64,000 bases of DNA from Eutreptiella sp. 'Long Island Sound 2002'. Lineage: Eukaryota > Euglenozoa > Euglenophyceae > Eutreptiales > Eutreptiaceae. Position numbers and translations under genes: made by a program. Every line of letters starts with the position of its first letter. Position 1 is the stretch's first letter. Location of the stretch: the NCBI GenBank assembly GCA_964036045.1, contig OZ038381.1:139449657-139513656 (forward strand), given 5' to 3'. Positions 1 to 9,820 of the stretch are shown piece by piece. Below the pieces are notes generated by a model. It did no database searches and was not told the origin of the DNA. It worked only from the letters and a program-made list of their open reading frames with translations.

Positions 1-120
1 GCAAAAACGAAGCGACGACACCAAAATCCGTCAAATGACGGCGTAGAATTTTTCTGAAACGACACACCTGAGTAGAATCCAATTGTGCATCAAAGGCACA
101 TTTTTATAGAAATTATAGTC

Positions 121-147
121 ATCTCTGGATTTTTTTAGTCCAGAGAT
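121..147. repeat. Perfect 9-bp hairpin with T-rich loop
   Basis: Arms 121-129 (atctctgga) and 139-147 (tccagagat) are exact reverse complements around a 9-nt T-rich loop. It lies in the flank downstream of pol. Its role is unknown; a 3'-end RNA structure of the retroelement is possible. Confidence 0.6.
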
Positions 148-875
148 TCATACGCATAAAATGGCGGCGCGCAGGAGCGGCTCCTAGCGAAGCGCCGGAA
201 AATGGAAAAATAATGGAATTATAAACGTATGTATCACGTAGTCTTGAAAATGACGAGACACACATTAATAAACAAACATACAGATTCCACCCACACTAAT
301 AGAAGCTTCAAAAATTCAAGAATTCGAAAATCAATTGAAAAGACTTCAATGAATCAGGTATAAACTACAGGTATGCCTGTCTTGCATGCCGCATACACAT
401 TGCTCGTCTCGTGTCTCCGTGAACGAGTCGTGTAGCAGCGCTAACAACGATAACCACGATAGGACGCGGTAGAGGGATTGATTAGAAAGATTGCAGATGA
501 TTAGCGGTCAGATCAGGGTGATTAGTCATACACACAAGTGCATAGCAACGTTCTTCGCGTGCGCCCCTTTTGTTTCCTCTCCTTGCTTCACTTCCCAGCG
601 GTAGGTAAGGTAGGTACGCCCAGGCGGGGCCACCCCCTGGTGGAGTCAAGATTGTTGTGGAGATGGGCAGGTTTGCCCACGTGATTGTGCATAGTCGTGC
701 ATGCACACACGCATTAAAGGGTAGGCCACGCGAAGTGCGCACGGTGAAACCTTGTTTAGGCTACCCAGGGGCTCCTCGGTATGTTCTTTAAGAGAACCTG
801 AGGAGTCCCTTAACGCTTGCTTGCTTGATAAGGGTAGCTGCTCCATGCAGCGTGTTTGCGGACAGCGTATTATAG

Positions 876-911
876 GGCACACTGAGAAGGGTATAATACC
901 TGGAGTGTGCC
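876..911. repeat. Perfect 8-bp hairpin enclosing a small palindrome
   Basis: Arms 876-883 (ggcacact) and 904-911 (agtgtgcc) pair exactly. The loop contains the palindrome ggtataatacc at 890-900. A second, imperfect hairpin lies just upstream (ctcctc at 772-777 with gaggag at 800-805, and gttct at 783-787 with agaac at 793-797). Function unknown. Confidence 0.55.
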
Positions 912-1747
912 TTGGTTCCTCCGCCGCAAACGCCCTTTCATTTGCCTTTGTTTTACAGGTGGGCAGGTAGGGTGAGTGGTGCAGCAGCATTCTTTTTATG
1001 CCCTGCTAAACAGGGGCGCAGCTCACACAAACAAGTAACTCCGCTCCGCCTGTGGCAGAGCAGGGAGTCCGACTTCATCGACATCTGCGCTTTGCACACG
1101 AGAGCACTCCTTCCCTCCAAGCCCTTGCAGGGGAAACGCGTTGTGGCGTCCCCTGTGAGGCCACAGTTGCTTAGTAGCGCTGTGTTCTCTTGTCATTTCA
1201 CAGGTGCCTCGCTAGGACCCTCGAGAACTTCCTCTTCGCAACGCCAAGTAGAGTGTGCGTGTAGGAGTGGTAGTCCTGCGTGGGGGCTAGAGCCAGTTGC
1301 CCAGCGCTCGCCCACCAGGATGGTGCCACTGTAGGGTGTGTAGGACCTGTAGGGGGCGTGTCACTGTCCCACCCTTTTCCTGCAATTTTAGCTGGGTTGG
1401 TGGGCTGTGACAGTGGGTTAGGTTAGTGTTTTTGGCCACATAGCAAACAGGCGTTTTGCATGCCTTCATAGCTTTTGGCCACCCCTCCCTTTAGTAGACA
1501 GGTAGGTAGGGAAAACAATACCTGGATTAACACTCTGGGTATTCCCCCAAGGTTTTGCGCCAGCACAGAAATTGGGCGCATAGGGGAGGGGAGACCCGGG
1601 GCGTACCCCGTGGCATCAATAAGCCAACCCTCCAGGTTTAGCAAGGGCGCAGACTTGGGTATAATTAGGACACCACTTCTGCGGCTTGCTCTCAGGACCT
1701 TAGGACTAGCACACTCACACATACGCTTTGGCAGGTAAGGGTAAGGT

Positions 1748-4700
1748 TCAGTCCCTAGCTTTATTCTTGGAGGCAAGCGTCTCAGCGAGCCTCAACAACT
1801 CACCAAGGTTGTTCTGGGACAAGTAGTCAACCAGAACTGAGTTTAGGCGTCCCTCAGGTAGAACAAATGCAGAGAAGGGCTCCCAGGTGGCCTCTTCGAC
1901 TCCAAACCCTTCCCAGAGGGTGAGGAAGCGCCAACCCTGGCGATAGCGGTGGCGTAGGACAGACTTCACCAGGTAGAAGCCCTCCTTAGCCATCTCCTCG
2001 GCGTTCATGTCGGGGAGTTCACTTTCAACTTCCATAGGGCTGGCAGCCCCTTGTAGGTCCAGAGCGGCGATTTCCTCGTCGTTCAGCTCCCACTCCTCCC
2101 CACAGAGGTCTTCAGGATCATGGTAGCGCTTCAGGTGTTGAGCGGCGCACACCAGGGTCCCCCCTAGACGGGGAGAACACCGCACGGTGATACGGTGTCC
2201 ATCCACAGATAGGATCTTGTACGGCCCGAAGTATGGGTCATCGCTGGTAGAGCGTGGCCAGGCGGGTAGTCGACTGTGGTGCACCAGCACCCAGTCCCCT
2301 TCTTGGTAGGTGGCCGGTACACGGTGTTTGTTCTTCTTGTTCCACTGACGCTCCCTCATCCTCTGGAGCATAGCCTTGGCCTTGTCCACCTTCGCTTGTT
2401 GCTCTTGGACCCATTCACCCACAGAAGAATGGGTGTCCTCTGGATAGGGGGCATGTAGGAACCACGCCGGGCGCCCCATGAATAGCTCATGTGGCGAGTA
2501 GCCAGTAGCTGAACTCTCTTGGGAGTTCATCATCAAGGATATGACGGGGAGTAGTCTCACCCAGTCTCTGGTGCGTTCAGTTTTGCACCATATCCTGAAG
2601 TTCTCCTTCAGGACACGAATCTGTCGCTCACATAGGGGGTTGCTCGTGTGAGAGTAGGGAATCCCCGTAGACACCTGGACATTGAGGGACCTCAGGACCC
2701 TCTTGTACCAGCCAGTATCTGAGCGTACTCGTACGTCCTCATCGGAGTTGATCTCCTTGGGCGCCCCATAGACACAAAACCACTCCTCCAGGAGTATCTT
2801 GATAGTCTCCTCTCCGGTAATGTGCTCGGTACATGGGAACACCCTGGTAAACCTGGTCAACCCACAGGTTACCACGAGGGCGAAGTCATAGCCCCCGAAC
2901 TTCGGCATCTCCGTGTAGTCCACGTATAGAACACTGTTAGCACAGTGAGGGATGGGCAGGGTCGAGTAGAGACCTCTGTCCCTGATATCCCCTGGTTTAC
3001 AGGACCTGCACGGGCACTTGTCCACGATAGGCAGGAGCGTCTTCCGCAGCTGGTCGTCAGTCCACGTAGTGTGGAACCACTGCTTGAACAGCCTCAGGGT
3101 GCGGTCAGCACCCACATGACCACTGGACTCATGGGTCCACTTCAGCAGCGCTGGGACTCGGTCACTAGGCACCACGATGCGGTCCTCGTGCCAGAGGTAG
3201 CTCTTGTCCCGCTTCCACTGGTCTTGGTTGACCAGGAGGGGTTCAAGGCGTTTCTCCAGGCGCCGGTAGATATCCCCAAACTCCTGTAGGTACTCCGATT
3301 GTTGGAGTCCATCCAGGGGGCGTATCATGGTCATGTTCAGGTCCAGGTGTACGTCCATACGGCTGAACGCTTCCTTAGCCAGCGCTTCAGACCGGGCACC
3401 AATCAGGGCGTCGAAGTTGTTGCGGCTGATGTAGTCGGCACACTCGTTCTTCACTCCCTGGATATGGTGTACCGTCAGCCGTAGTTGACTGAGGTAGGTC
3501 CACCAGCGACGTAGCTTGGCCTTCTCAGGTGGGGGGCCCTTCTGGAAACTGCGGACCGGTTCTTGGTCGCATAGCCAGACCACAGGGTTACTCCCCAACA
3601 GTCGTGCTTGTGAGGATAGCACCAGCATACCCGCGAGCAGTTCCTGCTCATAGGTGGAGTAGTTCCCCCTGGCCTGGTTCCACTTCCAGTTCCAGTGGCC
3701 CAGAGGTACTAGGACCCACTTGTCGTCAGGGTAGCTGTGCTTGAGGGTTCCATCTCGGTTGAGACCTTCCGTCCCCCATTGGGAAATGGCCGAGTCGAAC
3801 TCCTCCTTCTCTAGTGCTTGCCATTGGAACAACGTTCCACCACCGCCCACATTGCTGGCGTCGGTCACCAGGATAATCTTCCCTCGTGCCCTAGGCACGC
3901 CCAAGCACTTAGCGTTGGCTACCTTGTCTTTGAGCTCGTCAAACGCTTGTTGCTCTTGTGGGCCCCAGCGCCAAGTAGTACTCTTCTTGATCAAGTCAGT
4001 CAGTACCGCGCTGGTGTAGGTGAAGTTTTTGATGTGGCGGCGATAGAAGTTGCACGCCCCAATGAAACTGCGTACATCATGAAGTCCTTTCTTGGGGTCT
4101 TCGTGTCGTACCTTGGCATCCATCAGGGGTTTGGCCTTAGAGGCCGCTGGGGTCCACCACCCATAGCCAACGTCAAACCCCAGGTACTGCATGGTCTCCT
4201 GCATGAACTCACACTTCTCCAGCTTGAGTCGTGTGTGGTTCTCCTCGCAGACCGCAAAGAACTCACCCAAGAGGATTAGGTGATCCTCCTGGGTATTGGT
4301 CCCGAGGCATACATCGTCGATGTGAGCCTCCATCTGGGCCCCACGGGATATGAGCTCCTGCACCTTAGGTCTCCTTCGTAGGATGGACAAGATCTTGTTC
4401 ATCAGCTCTTGGAACAGAGCGGGGGCGTTAGCCACGCCGAATGGCATGACTTTCCACTTGAATACCCTCCCCTGAGGGGTGATGAAGGCCAGTAGTTCCT
4501 GCGCGTTGGGCGTCAGGTCCACTTGCCAGAATCCACTTCGCTTGTCCATCTTGGTCTTGTAGCGACAGGAGGCTATCTTCTCCAGGGTAGACTCCATATT
4601 GGGAATGGACCCTGAGTGGTTCAGCGTCTTCTTGTTCAGCTCTCCATAGTCCACTACCAGCCGTTTGGCTGTAGACCCAGGTTTAGCCACCAGGAAACAG

Positions 4701-6676
4701 GGGCTGCAGTGTAGGGGGTAGTCCCCATCCTTGTACTCCAGGACTAGGCCAGCGTCGATACATTCTTGTATCTGTCGCTCAATCTCGTCGGCCTGCTCTT
4801 TAGGAGCTGGATAGGGTCTCCTCCGGATCTTGTGACCCACGAACTCGGGTTTCAGCTTGAGGTCCATCTGTACCAGCTTGTCGCATGAGGCTGGAGGGGG
4901 TAGTTCTCCGAACACCTCCAGATAGGTCCTTATCAGCTTTTGTACCCGCGGGTCCAGTACCTTGATCTTGTCCTCCATATCCTCGTCGGAGTGTAAGTTG
5001 CTTGCCCCTTGAATAGAAGTCGGGAGGTGGTCCTCCACCGACTCTTCGCCCGCGGTAGCATCCTTCAGCCCTTGGTAGGCATACAGAAGGTCTTGCTCAA
5101 CCATCTCCGGTGGACGATGGCAACATAGGCACGCTTTAGGGGGTTCACATACACATTCCTCCGAGAGGTCGTCCTCCTCTGGGGTCCTCACATGGGCACC
5201 CCATACGCTCTTCATGAGCTTGAGATCTACCTCCCTTTGCCAGGTGGTGATCTTCTGTTCGAGGTCCTCCTTCAGTTGGGATAGGTCTCCCATACGTCCT
5301 TGCTTCAGTGGCCACGAGCTGCGGGTAGGCTTCGCGTAGCATAGCTTTTTCGCCACCAACTTCCTCTTGGAATCCACATACTCCCTGAGCCTGGATCGAG
5401 GGTCCAGCTCTTCATCCACGGGGTCTTCCACCCTCATGGAGAGTAGGGGTTTTAGTGGGGCGACGTACTCGGCGTTCTCCACTTCTTCCACCGCAGTCTG
5501 CACGAAGAAGGCGTCGTGCTCAGTTTCGTCGTCTGAGTGGATAGAGCTAGGTAGCTCAGATAGTCCACACTCAGAGACTCCATCAGGAACAGGTACATGA
5601 CAGGGAGAGTTCGGGGCGTTGGTGTCAGTCACGACGTACTCATCTCCTCCGGGTGTAGTTTCAACAGCATCTTGAGGTCGTAGACGATCCTTCAAGTCAC
5701 CCAAGGCGAGTCCATCGCTTTCTCGTTGTATAGCCTGGACCAGAGTAGGGTCCAGGTCTTCCCAGGGGATGGTGGTAAGACTTCCGTCCACCACGCTGAG
5801 CATACTCCCCCATCCGGGCTTCCCAATGGGCGTCTTGCGTCCCAGAGGCACGTAGATGGCCTCATCAGGTAACCGCACAGAGCTGATAGTCAGCTTGTCA
5901 AGGAGGGTTCGCCAGTACTCGTTGCCCCCATGGGCTCCCCAATCGGGGGAACACAGGACCATACGGGAACGTTCCAAGGCCACCTTGGTCAGCACCTTCC
6001 CCAGTTCACTGAATCTGGGGTTCCCGTAGGCCATCCCGAAAGAGGGCCAGTAAAATTTGTAGCTGCAGTTCTTCCCCTTGCTGCAGTATAGGTCCAGTAC
6101 ATGCTGCTTGTCGCTGGCGAACAGTTCCACACTTAGGTCTTCTCGAGAGTAACCCAACTCCTTCAGACCTTGGTCTAGGACTTCCCCCAATAGTTGAGAG
6201 TCCTCAGTTTTGGAGGCCGCCATCATGTTCGAGGGCTCCTCCTTCGATAGTCTCAGGTAACTCGAGGTATGTTCCGACTGCTCCAGTGGCACAGACTCTC
6301 TGCCACTGCTGTGGTCCACGTACAGGAGGTAGGGCGCTTGCAGCGTCAGGGATTGTATCTGGGAGTGCTGCACGAAGAAGTCAGTACCCAGTACAAAGTC
6401 GAAGGCATCAGTGTCCATCACATAGAACCGATGGGCGATAGTTTTGGAGCCCATAGGTACCTCCACTTCGCAGTCCCCGCAGCTGTGCACCACATGTCCA
6501 TCCCCCATCCGTATAGCGGCGGTGGTCATGGTGTTCTTCAGGCTCCCACAAGGTAAAATTTTCTTGGCCACTATCGATATTGTGGCTCCAGTATCCAGTA
6601 CCCCCAGGTATTCACGTCCCCCTAGTCGGATACGTACCCAAAGCACCAGGTCTTGGGTGCCACCAGAGCGTCCCCG
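1748..6676 (-). CDS. pol: Ty3/gypsy Pol polyprotein (protease, RT, RNase H, integrase, chromodomain)
   Basis: About 1,642 codons are open after the gag TGA, and no ATG lies at the start. Counting from the first GTG at 6646, the aspartic protease motif DTGAT is at residues 18-22. The RT palm has MPFG near 735 and the catalytic pair as HIDD near 775, where most relatives have Tyr or Phe before xDD. RNase H starts with TDAS near 928. The integrase has an HHCC finger (HESSGH, then CPCRSC) at about 1170-1215. The catalytic core has Asp in YVDYTEM near 1244, Asp in NSDEDV near 1302 and Glu in CERQ near 1339. A chromodomain with LWEGF and ATWEP occupies about 1555-1600 and probably directs integration to marked chromatin. 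Pol shares the gag frame, so it is most simply made as a Gag-Pol fusion by UGA readthrough. An independent start at the GTG is the less likely alternative. Confidence 0.92.
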   Translation of the reverse strand, partial: RGRSGGTQDLVLWVRIRLGGREYLGVLDTGATISIVAKKILPCGSLKNTMTTAAIRMGDGHVVHSCGDCEVEVPMGSKTIAHRFYVMDTDAFDFVLGTDFFVQHSQIQSLTLQAPYLLYVDHSSGRESVPLEQSEHTSSYLRLSKEEPSNMMAASKTEDSQLLGEVLDQGLKELGYSREDLSVELFASDKQHVLDLYCSKGKNCSYKFYWPSFGMAYGNPRFSELGKVLTKVALERSRMVLCSPDWGAHGGNEYWRTLLDKLTISSVRLPDEAIYVPLGRKTPIGKPGWGSMLSVVDGSLTTIPWEDLDPTLVQAIQRESDGLALGDLKDRLRPQDAVETTPGGDEYVVTDTNAPNSPCHVPVPDGVSECGLSELPSSIHSDDETEHDAFFVQTAVEEVENAEYVAPLKPLLSMRVEDPVDEELDPRSRLREYVDSKRKLVAKKLCYAKPTRSSWPLKQGRMGDLSQLKEDLEQKITTWQREVDLKLMKSVWGAHVRTPEEDDLSEECVCEPPKACLCCHRPPEMVEQDLLYAYQGLKDATAGEESVEDHLPTSIQGASNLHSDEDMEDKIKVLDPRVQKLIRTYLEVFGELPPPASCDKLVQMDLKLKPEFVGHKIRRRPYPAPKEQADEIERQIQECIDAGLVLEYKDGDYPLHCSPCFLVAKPGSTAKRLVVDYGELNKKTLNHSGSIPNMESTLEKIASCRYKTKMDKRSGFWQVDLTPNAQELLAFITPQGRVFKWKVMPFGVANAPALFQELMNKILSILRRRPKVQELISRGAQMEAHIDDVCLGTNTQEDHLILLGEFFAVCEENHTRLKLEKCEFMQETMQYLGFDVGYGWWTPAASKAKPLMDAKVRHEDPKKGLHDVRSFIGACNFYRRHIKNFTYTSAVLTDLIKKSTTWRWGPQEQQAFDELKDKVANAKCLGVPRARGKIILVTDASNVGGGGTLFQWQALEKEEFDSAISQWGTEGLNRDGTLKHSYPDDKWVLVPLGHWNWKWNQARGNYSTYEQELLAGMLVLSSQARLLGSNPVVWLCDQEPVRSFQKGPPPEKAKLRRWWTYLSQLRLTVHHIQGVKNECADYISRNNFDALIGARSEALAKEAFSRMDVHLDLNMTMIRPLDGLQQSEYLQEFGDIYRRLEKRLEPLLVNQDQWKRDKSYLWHEDRIVVPSDRVPALLKWTHESSGHVGADRTLRLFKQWFHTTWTDDQLRKTLLPIVDKCPCRSCKPGDIRDRGLYSTLPIPHCANSVLYVDYTEMPKFGGYDFALVVTCGLTRFTRVFPCTEHITGEETIKILLEEWFCVYGAPKEINSDEDVRVRSDTGWYKRVLRSLNVQVSTGIPYSHTSNPLCERQIRVLKENFRIWCKTERTRDWVRLLPVISLMMNSQESSATGYSPHELFMGRPAWFLHAPYPEDTHSSVGEWVQEQQAKVDKAKAMLQRMRERQWNKKNKHRVPATYQEGDWVLVHHSRLPAWPRSTSDDPYFGPYKILSVDGHRITVRCSPRLGGTLVCAAQHLKRYHDPEDLCGEEWELNDEEIAALDLQGAASPMEVESELPDMNAEEMAKEGFYLVKSVLRHRYRQGWRFLTLWEGFGVEEATWEPFSAFVLPEGRLNSVLVDYLSQNNLGELLRLAETLASKNKARD

Positions 6677-6680
6677 TCAG
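6636..6680 (-). promoter_or_regulatory. Gag-Pol UGA-CGG stop-codon readthrough site with downstream hairpin
   Basis: On the minus strand gag ends ...GAG TTC TGA CGG GGA CGC, and the frame continues open into the protease. UGA-CGG is the established type II leaky-stop context of tobraviruses and related plant RNA viruses, normally helped by a 3' RNA stem. Eighteen nucleotides after CGG begins (plus-strand arms 6652-6658 and 6636-6642), acccaag can pair with tttgggt (six Watson-Crick pairs plus one G-U) around a 9-nt loop. Only 10 codons separate the TGA from the first GTG in pol. No shifty heptamer is needed because the frame is the same. Confidence 0.7.
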
Positions 6681-9178
6681 AACTCCGCGGGACAGGTCAC
6701 CTCGAACCCCTTGTTCCGCAATTTGCGGGCCATCCTCATGAAACGGCTTCTCTTCTTGGCGTTGCCGTCGTCACCACCTTCATGCTCACGCTTGGCTCCT
6801 TGTTCTTGCTGGGCCTGCGTCTGTGAGCGTGTGGTAGGTCCAGACTGCCCTCCAGAGGGCTCGGAGTTCCCCCCTGGATTAGGGTTGGGGTTACCTCCGT
6901 TCTTGTCCTTGTTCTTGTTGTCGTTCTGGCGATTAGCGCCTCCTCCTCGTCCGCCTTGACCCTTGTCTTGACCACCTTGACCACGTCCTTTCGACTTGCC
7001 CTTGCCGGAGTCGTTGCCTTTGGCCTTGCCTCCACCTTTGCCTGAGCTTTTGCCAGGATCTTCCCCCTTAAGCTTCGCCGATAGGCGTTGCTTATGGTAG
7101 CACTCGTCCTCATAGTGCTTCCGCTTACCGCAGAATGCACACGTGATGGTGCAGCGGTAATGATCCGGCATCTTCACCTTGGCGCCGGTGATCTTTTCCT
7201 GCTGCTTCCCCTGGACAACAAAGCAGTCTCGCTGCTCGCAGTCGGAGGCATGCTGCAGGTGGCCCTGTTCATCTCTGGCATCACACCAGAATAGCTCCTT
7301 CACGTTCTTCATTAGGCGGGCGTGGGCGTGTTTGGGGGTAGTCCCCTGCCCAGGTCGGGACCCTTGGTACCCTTTGCCTCCAGAACCTCCACCACCAGGA
7401 CGGTAGTGGTTCAGGTGTTGGTCGCTCTCCTTCTCCAGCGCCATCTCCAGGAGCAGCACGCATAGATCCTCGTAGCGGAGGGATCTAGCCTTGCGCTCAG
7501 CCGTCAGACGGCACTCGTCCCATAGCTCACGGGGGAGCTTGGAGCACAACCAAAACAGCAGGTCGTCGCTGCTGTAGGAACCGGGCGTCAGTCGTCCAGC
7601 CCAGTGGTCCAGGTCCGCCAACAGCTCGGAGACCCTGCCGGGTTTGGGGTTGTTGGGCAGGACGGGCAGGTTCTGGATCTCGGCCCTGATGGAGAGGTCG
7701 GTCTCGTAGGTTGGGTACTGCCTCTCCAGGGCAACCAACACGTCGGCAAAGGTGGCGGAGTTGGTGACGATCTGCCTGACCTGCTTCTCCAGGTACTTCG
7801 TCTTGCAGCACTGCAGGAGCAGGTCGCACTTCACTCGCCCACTCGCGTGGGTTTGGCCGGTCAGTCGTAGGAACCGGCCAAAGTTCTCAGCGAACTCGCT
7901 GAGGTCCTTGCCTGTGAATTCAGGCAGGTTCACCACTATCTTGGAGGTGGCAATAGCCTTCGCCTCCTGAGCTCGGCGTCCTTCAGGGCGTCGGGTCTTC
8001 TTCTTCTTCTTCTTCTTCTTCTTACCCTTGGAGTCCTCGGGGTCCTCAGGGTCTTCGTCATCCGATGGCGAAGAAGAAGTCATCGAAGGCGGCCCATCAT
8101 CGGAGGGGTCTCCGCCTAGATCACTGGAGCCATAAGGCTCCACGTCCACCATAGCCCTTAGGGCTGTCAGCCCCAGCTGGTCCAGCTCGGCCCTCGTCGA
8201 GTTCGTCACGTGACTGTAGGGCGGCTGGGCTGTCCTCGGGACGAATGGGCTTCTTGGTACTGCTGCAGGAGTCGGCATCGGTCGGCTCCTCAGGCTCCCC
8301 AGGGTATTCGTCAACCCTGCCGCCAGGTGGTTAGCCTGTACTCGGTGGGGTGACATCCCCACTGTCGTAGGTGACGCATGGGACGGGATCATCAGGGGCT
8401 GCAGTTTCTCCCTGATCTCTTGCGTGAGGTCGCTCACGATTTTCGAAGTGGCTCCTTGGAGCACCTCGTTGATCTCCGACCGCGTCAGGGACCTGTTGGA
8501 GGATCTTCCCGATCCTCTACTCCTGCCTCCCAGAGACTCTGGTCCTCTCATCAACCCACTCAGGGGTGCATACCCAGGTGCACACCCAGGAGCATACCCA
8601 GGAACTTCCATGTAGGTTCCAGTGGAGTGGAGTGGATGGGGATGGTCAGCCGCATACCAACGCGGCGCAGAGCTGGAAGCCACCGGCTCACTGGCAGTAG
8701 TTGCCTCAAGGAGCGCAGTGGTAGGTGGGCCCATGCCATAGGCGGGGTAGTGAGGCATGCCAGTAAAGCCTGTGCCCTCTGCCATAGGCTGGTTGGTTGT
8801 GGAAGTGGATGTAGCGGCGGCTGGGTGTGTGGTGGTTATGGGAGAGGGTGATGCTTGGAGGCCAGAAGCGCTTGGTGCGCCTTCGAAGGTAGGGATGTCC
8901 GTCGGGTCTTGCCCTTGCTCCTCTCCTTCGTCTGTTCCTTCTCCAGCATCCTTCTCGCTCTCGTTTCCTCTCTTCCTCTTCACAGGCTGAGGCTGAGAGA
9001 CCATTTCCTTCACCGATAGGGCCCCAAAGGCCGTCTGGAGGCCATCCAAGGAGTCCTCCGCCGTATCCATTGGCCCATGTAAGGGCTCCACCGAAGGTAC
9101 AGCGTCAGGCGCCGGCCTTGCCGGTGTCTCTGGCGCTGGCGCTGTGTTCACCTCGGCGTCCACTCTTCCTGGATCCAT
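6677..9178 (-). CDS. gag: Ty3/gypsy Gag polyprotein
   Basis: An 833-residue open frame starts at ATG 9178 (MDPGRVDAEV) and ends with TGA at 6677-6679. The N-terminal 380 residues are Pro/Ser/Thr-rich and probably disordered. An acidic stretch precedes a run of nine lysines near residues 384-393. Residues about 415-585 look like a retrotransposon capsid domain (start VVNLPEFTGKD). A CCHC zinc knuckle (CAFCGKRKHYEDEC, spacing C-x2-C-x4-H-x4-C) lies near 678-692, followed by a Gly/Lys/Asn-rich basic tail suited to RNA packaging. Gag should form the particle shell and bind genomic RNA. The long disordered N-terminus is larger than in most Ty3-type Gags. The stop is followed in frame by pol. Confidence 0.88.
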   Translation of the reverse strand: MDPGRVDAEVNTAPAPETPARPAPDAVPSVEPLHGPMDTAEDSLDGLQTAFGALSVKEMVSQPQPVKRKRGNESEKDAGEGTDEGEEQGQDPTDIPTFEGAPSASGLQASPSPITTTHPAAATSTSTTNQPMAEGTGFTGMPHYPAYGMGPPTTALLEATTASEPVASSSAPRWYAADHPHPLHSTGTYMEVPGYAPGCAPGYAPLSGLMRGPESLGGRSRGSGRSSNRSLTRSEINEVLQGATSKIVSDLTQEIREKLQPLMIPSHASPTTVGMSPHRVQANHLAAGLTNTLGSLRSRPMPTPAAVPRSPFVPRTAQPPYSHVTNSTRAELDQLGLTALRAMVDVEPYGSSDLGGDPSDDGPPSMTSSSPSDDEDPEDPEDSKGKKKKKKKKKTRRPEGRRAQEAKAIATSKIVVNLPEFTGKDLSEFAENFGRFLRLTGQTHASGRVKCDLLLQCCKTKYLEKQVRQIVTNSATFADVLVALERQYPTYETDLSIRAEIQNLPVLPNNPKPGRVSELLADLDHWAGRLTPGSYSSDDLLFWLCSKLPRELWDECRLTAERKARSLRYEDLCVLLLEMALEKESDQHLNHYRPGGGGSGGKGYQGSRPGQGTTPKHAHARLMKNVKELFWCDARDEQGHLQHASDCEQRDCFVVQGKQQEKITGAKVKMPDHYRCTITCAFCGKRKHYEDECYHKQRLSAKLKGEDPGKSSGKGGGKAKGNDSGKGKSKGRGQGGQDKGQGGRGGGANRQNDNKNKDKNGGNPNPNPGGNSEPSGGQSGPTTRSQTQAQQEQGAKREHEGGDDGNAKKRSRFMRMARKLRNKGFEVTCPAEF

Positions 9179-9264
9179 CTTAATCCACCCTTCTGCTTTT
9201 GCTTGCCTGCTCGGAGCACTGGTTGTACGGCGCGGGGTCGCTGCCGGTGCACAGAGACAGGCTG

Positions 9265-9277
9265 CCTCTTGCTACCA
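9265..9277 (-). other. Candidate primer binding site (initiator Met tRNA-like)
   Basis: The minus strand reads TGGTAGCAAGAGG. It matches the complement of the initiator-Met tRNA 3' end (TGGTAGCAGAGG) except for one extra A. It sits about 90 nt upstream of the gag ATG, a plausible PBS position. The preceding bases do not end in the CA expected of an LTR, so the call is tentative. Confidence 0.35.
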
Positions 9278-9704
9278 GAAAAGTTTATAGTGTTTTCAGC
9301 ACTGTGTTTTTGCTTCTCCTGCTGCTTGTTGTTGCTGTAGGGTGTCCTGCTGCTGGTTTTGGATGATGAAAAGCTTTTGTTTGTAGAAATACAGTAAAGC
9401 CAACTCAATCCAGGATAGCCCAAGCCAACAGTATGCAAAGAGAAGGTAATTCAGGATCAAAGCATGAAGGGCTGCAGTGTAAACAGTGAAAGATGATTAG
9501 TTATTCACAGAAACTGCAACTCAGGATACAAATGAATGCATATTCACAGAGATAGCTGAAATGTTTTGGGAAAAGAGTTAGAAAACTGCCTCAGGATCAC
9601 TCTCTCTCCATAGTGCCATCTTAGGAGATGTGCACTCTTTGTTTTGGCTCCCATATGTGCTGAGGTGGCATGGTATGTGGCGATGAGGTCACTGCCATGT
9701 CACA

Positions 9705-9742
9705 TGGGATCTTCCTACTTAGTTGGGATCTTCCTACTTAGT
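9705..9742. repeat. Exact 19-bp tandem duplication
   Basis: The 19-mer tgggatcttcctacttagt occurs at 9705-9723 and again, without change, at 9724-9742, directly beside the tRNA-like repeat at 9748-9820. It could be a replication slip or part of the tail of that short repeat. Confidence 0.9.
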
Positions 9743-9747
9743 CAGGC

Positions 9748-9820
9748 TGACCAGGAATTGAACCCAGGACCTCTCAAAAAGAGGTGCCTAACCCCCTATG
9801 GTGCATACCACTAGGGCAGA
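9748..9820 (-). mobile_element. tRNA-like SINE head or tRNA pseudogene
   Basis: On the minus strand there is a B box GGTTCAATTCC (9754-9764; consensus GGTTCGANTCC). There is also an anticodon arm with a perfect 5-bp stem acctc/gaggt and a 7-nt loop tttttga (9769-9785), and a D-arm-like AGTGGTATGCACC. The acceptor stem does not pair, so it is not a working tRNA gene. A tRNA-derived SINE promoter head or decayed tRNA (loop suggests Lys-UUU) fits best. Confidence 0.5.

Larger units (their letters stand above)
1..1747. other. Non-coding flank downstream of the Ty3/gypsy pol gene
   Basis: No convincing protein is encoded here on either strand; open frames are short and mutually overlapping. The stretch lies 3' of pol (minus strand), so it should hold the 3' UTR, polypurine tract and 3' LTR. 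By eye I could not find a long sequence shared with the region upstream of gag at 9180-10050, so LTR borders are not called. Visible structure is limited to several hairpins (121-147, 772-805, 876-911) and short AGGT-rich runs near 600-620 and 1499-1512. Confidence 0.5.
1748..9278 (-). mobile_element. Ty3/gypsy (chromovirus-like) LTR retrotransposon, internal region
   Basis: On the minus strand the order is leader, gag, in-frame TGA, then pol (protease, reverse transcriptase, RNase H, integrase, chromodomain). That order and the C-terminal chromodomain are the hallmarks of chromovirus-type Ty3/gypsy elements. Both coding blocks are open over their full lengths, so this copy is young or still under selection, in contrast with every LINE copy in the window. 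The outer limits are uncertain because no LTR pair was recognised: the 5' limit is set at a candidate primer binding site near 9277, and the 3' limit is only the end of pol. Confidence 0.85.

Noticed and set aside
9748-9820. Functional tRNA-Lys(UUU) gene
   Set aside because: The anticodon and T arms are plausible but the acceptor stem does not pair and the D-arm is irregular.
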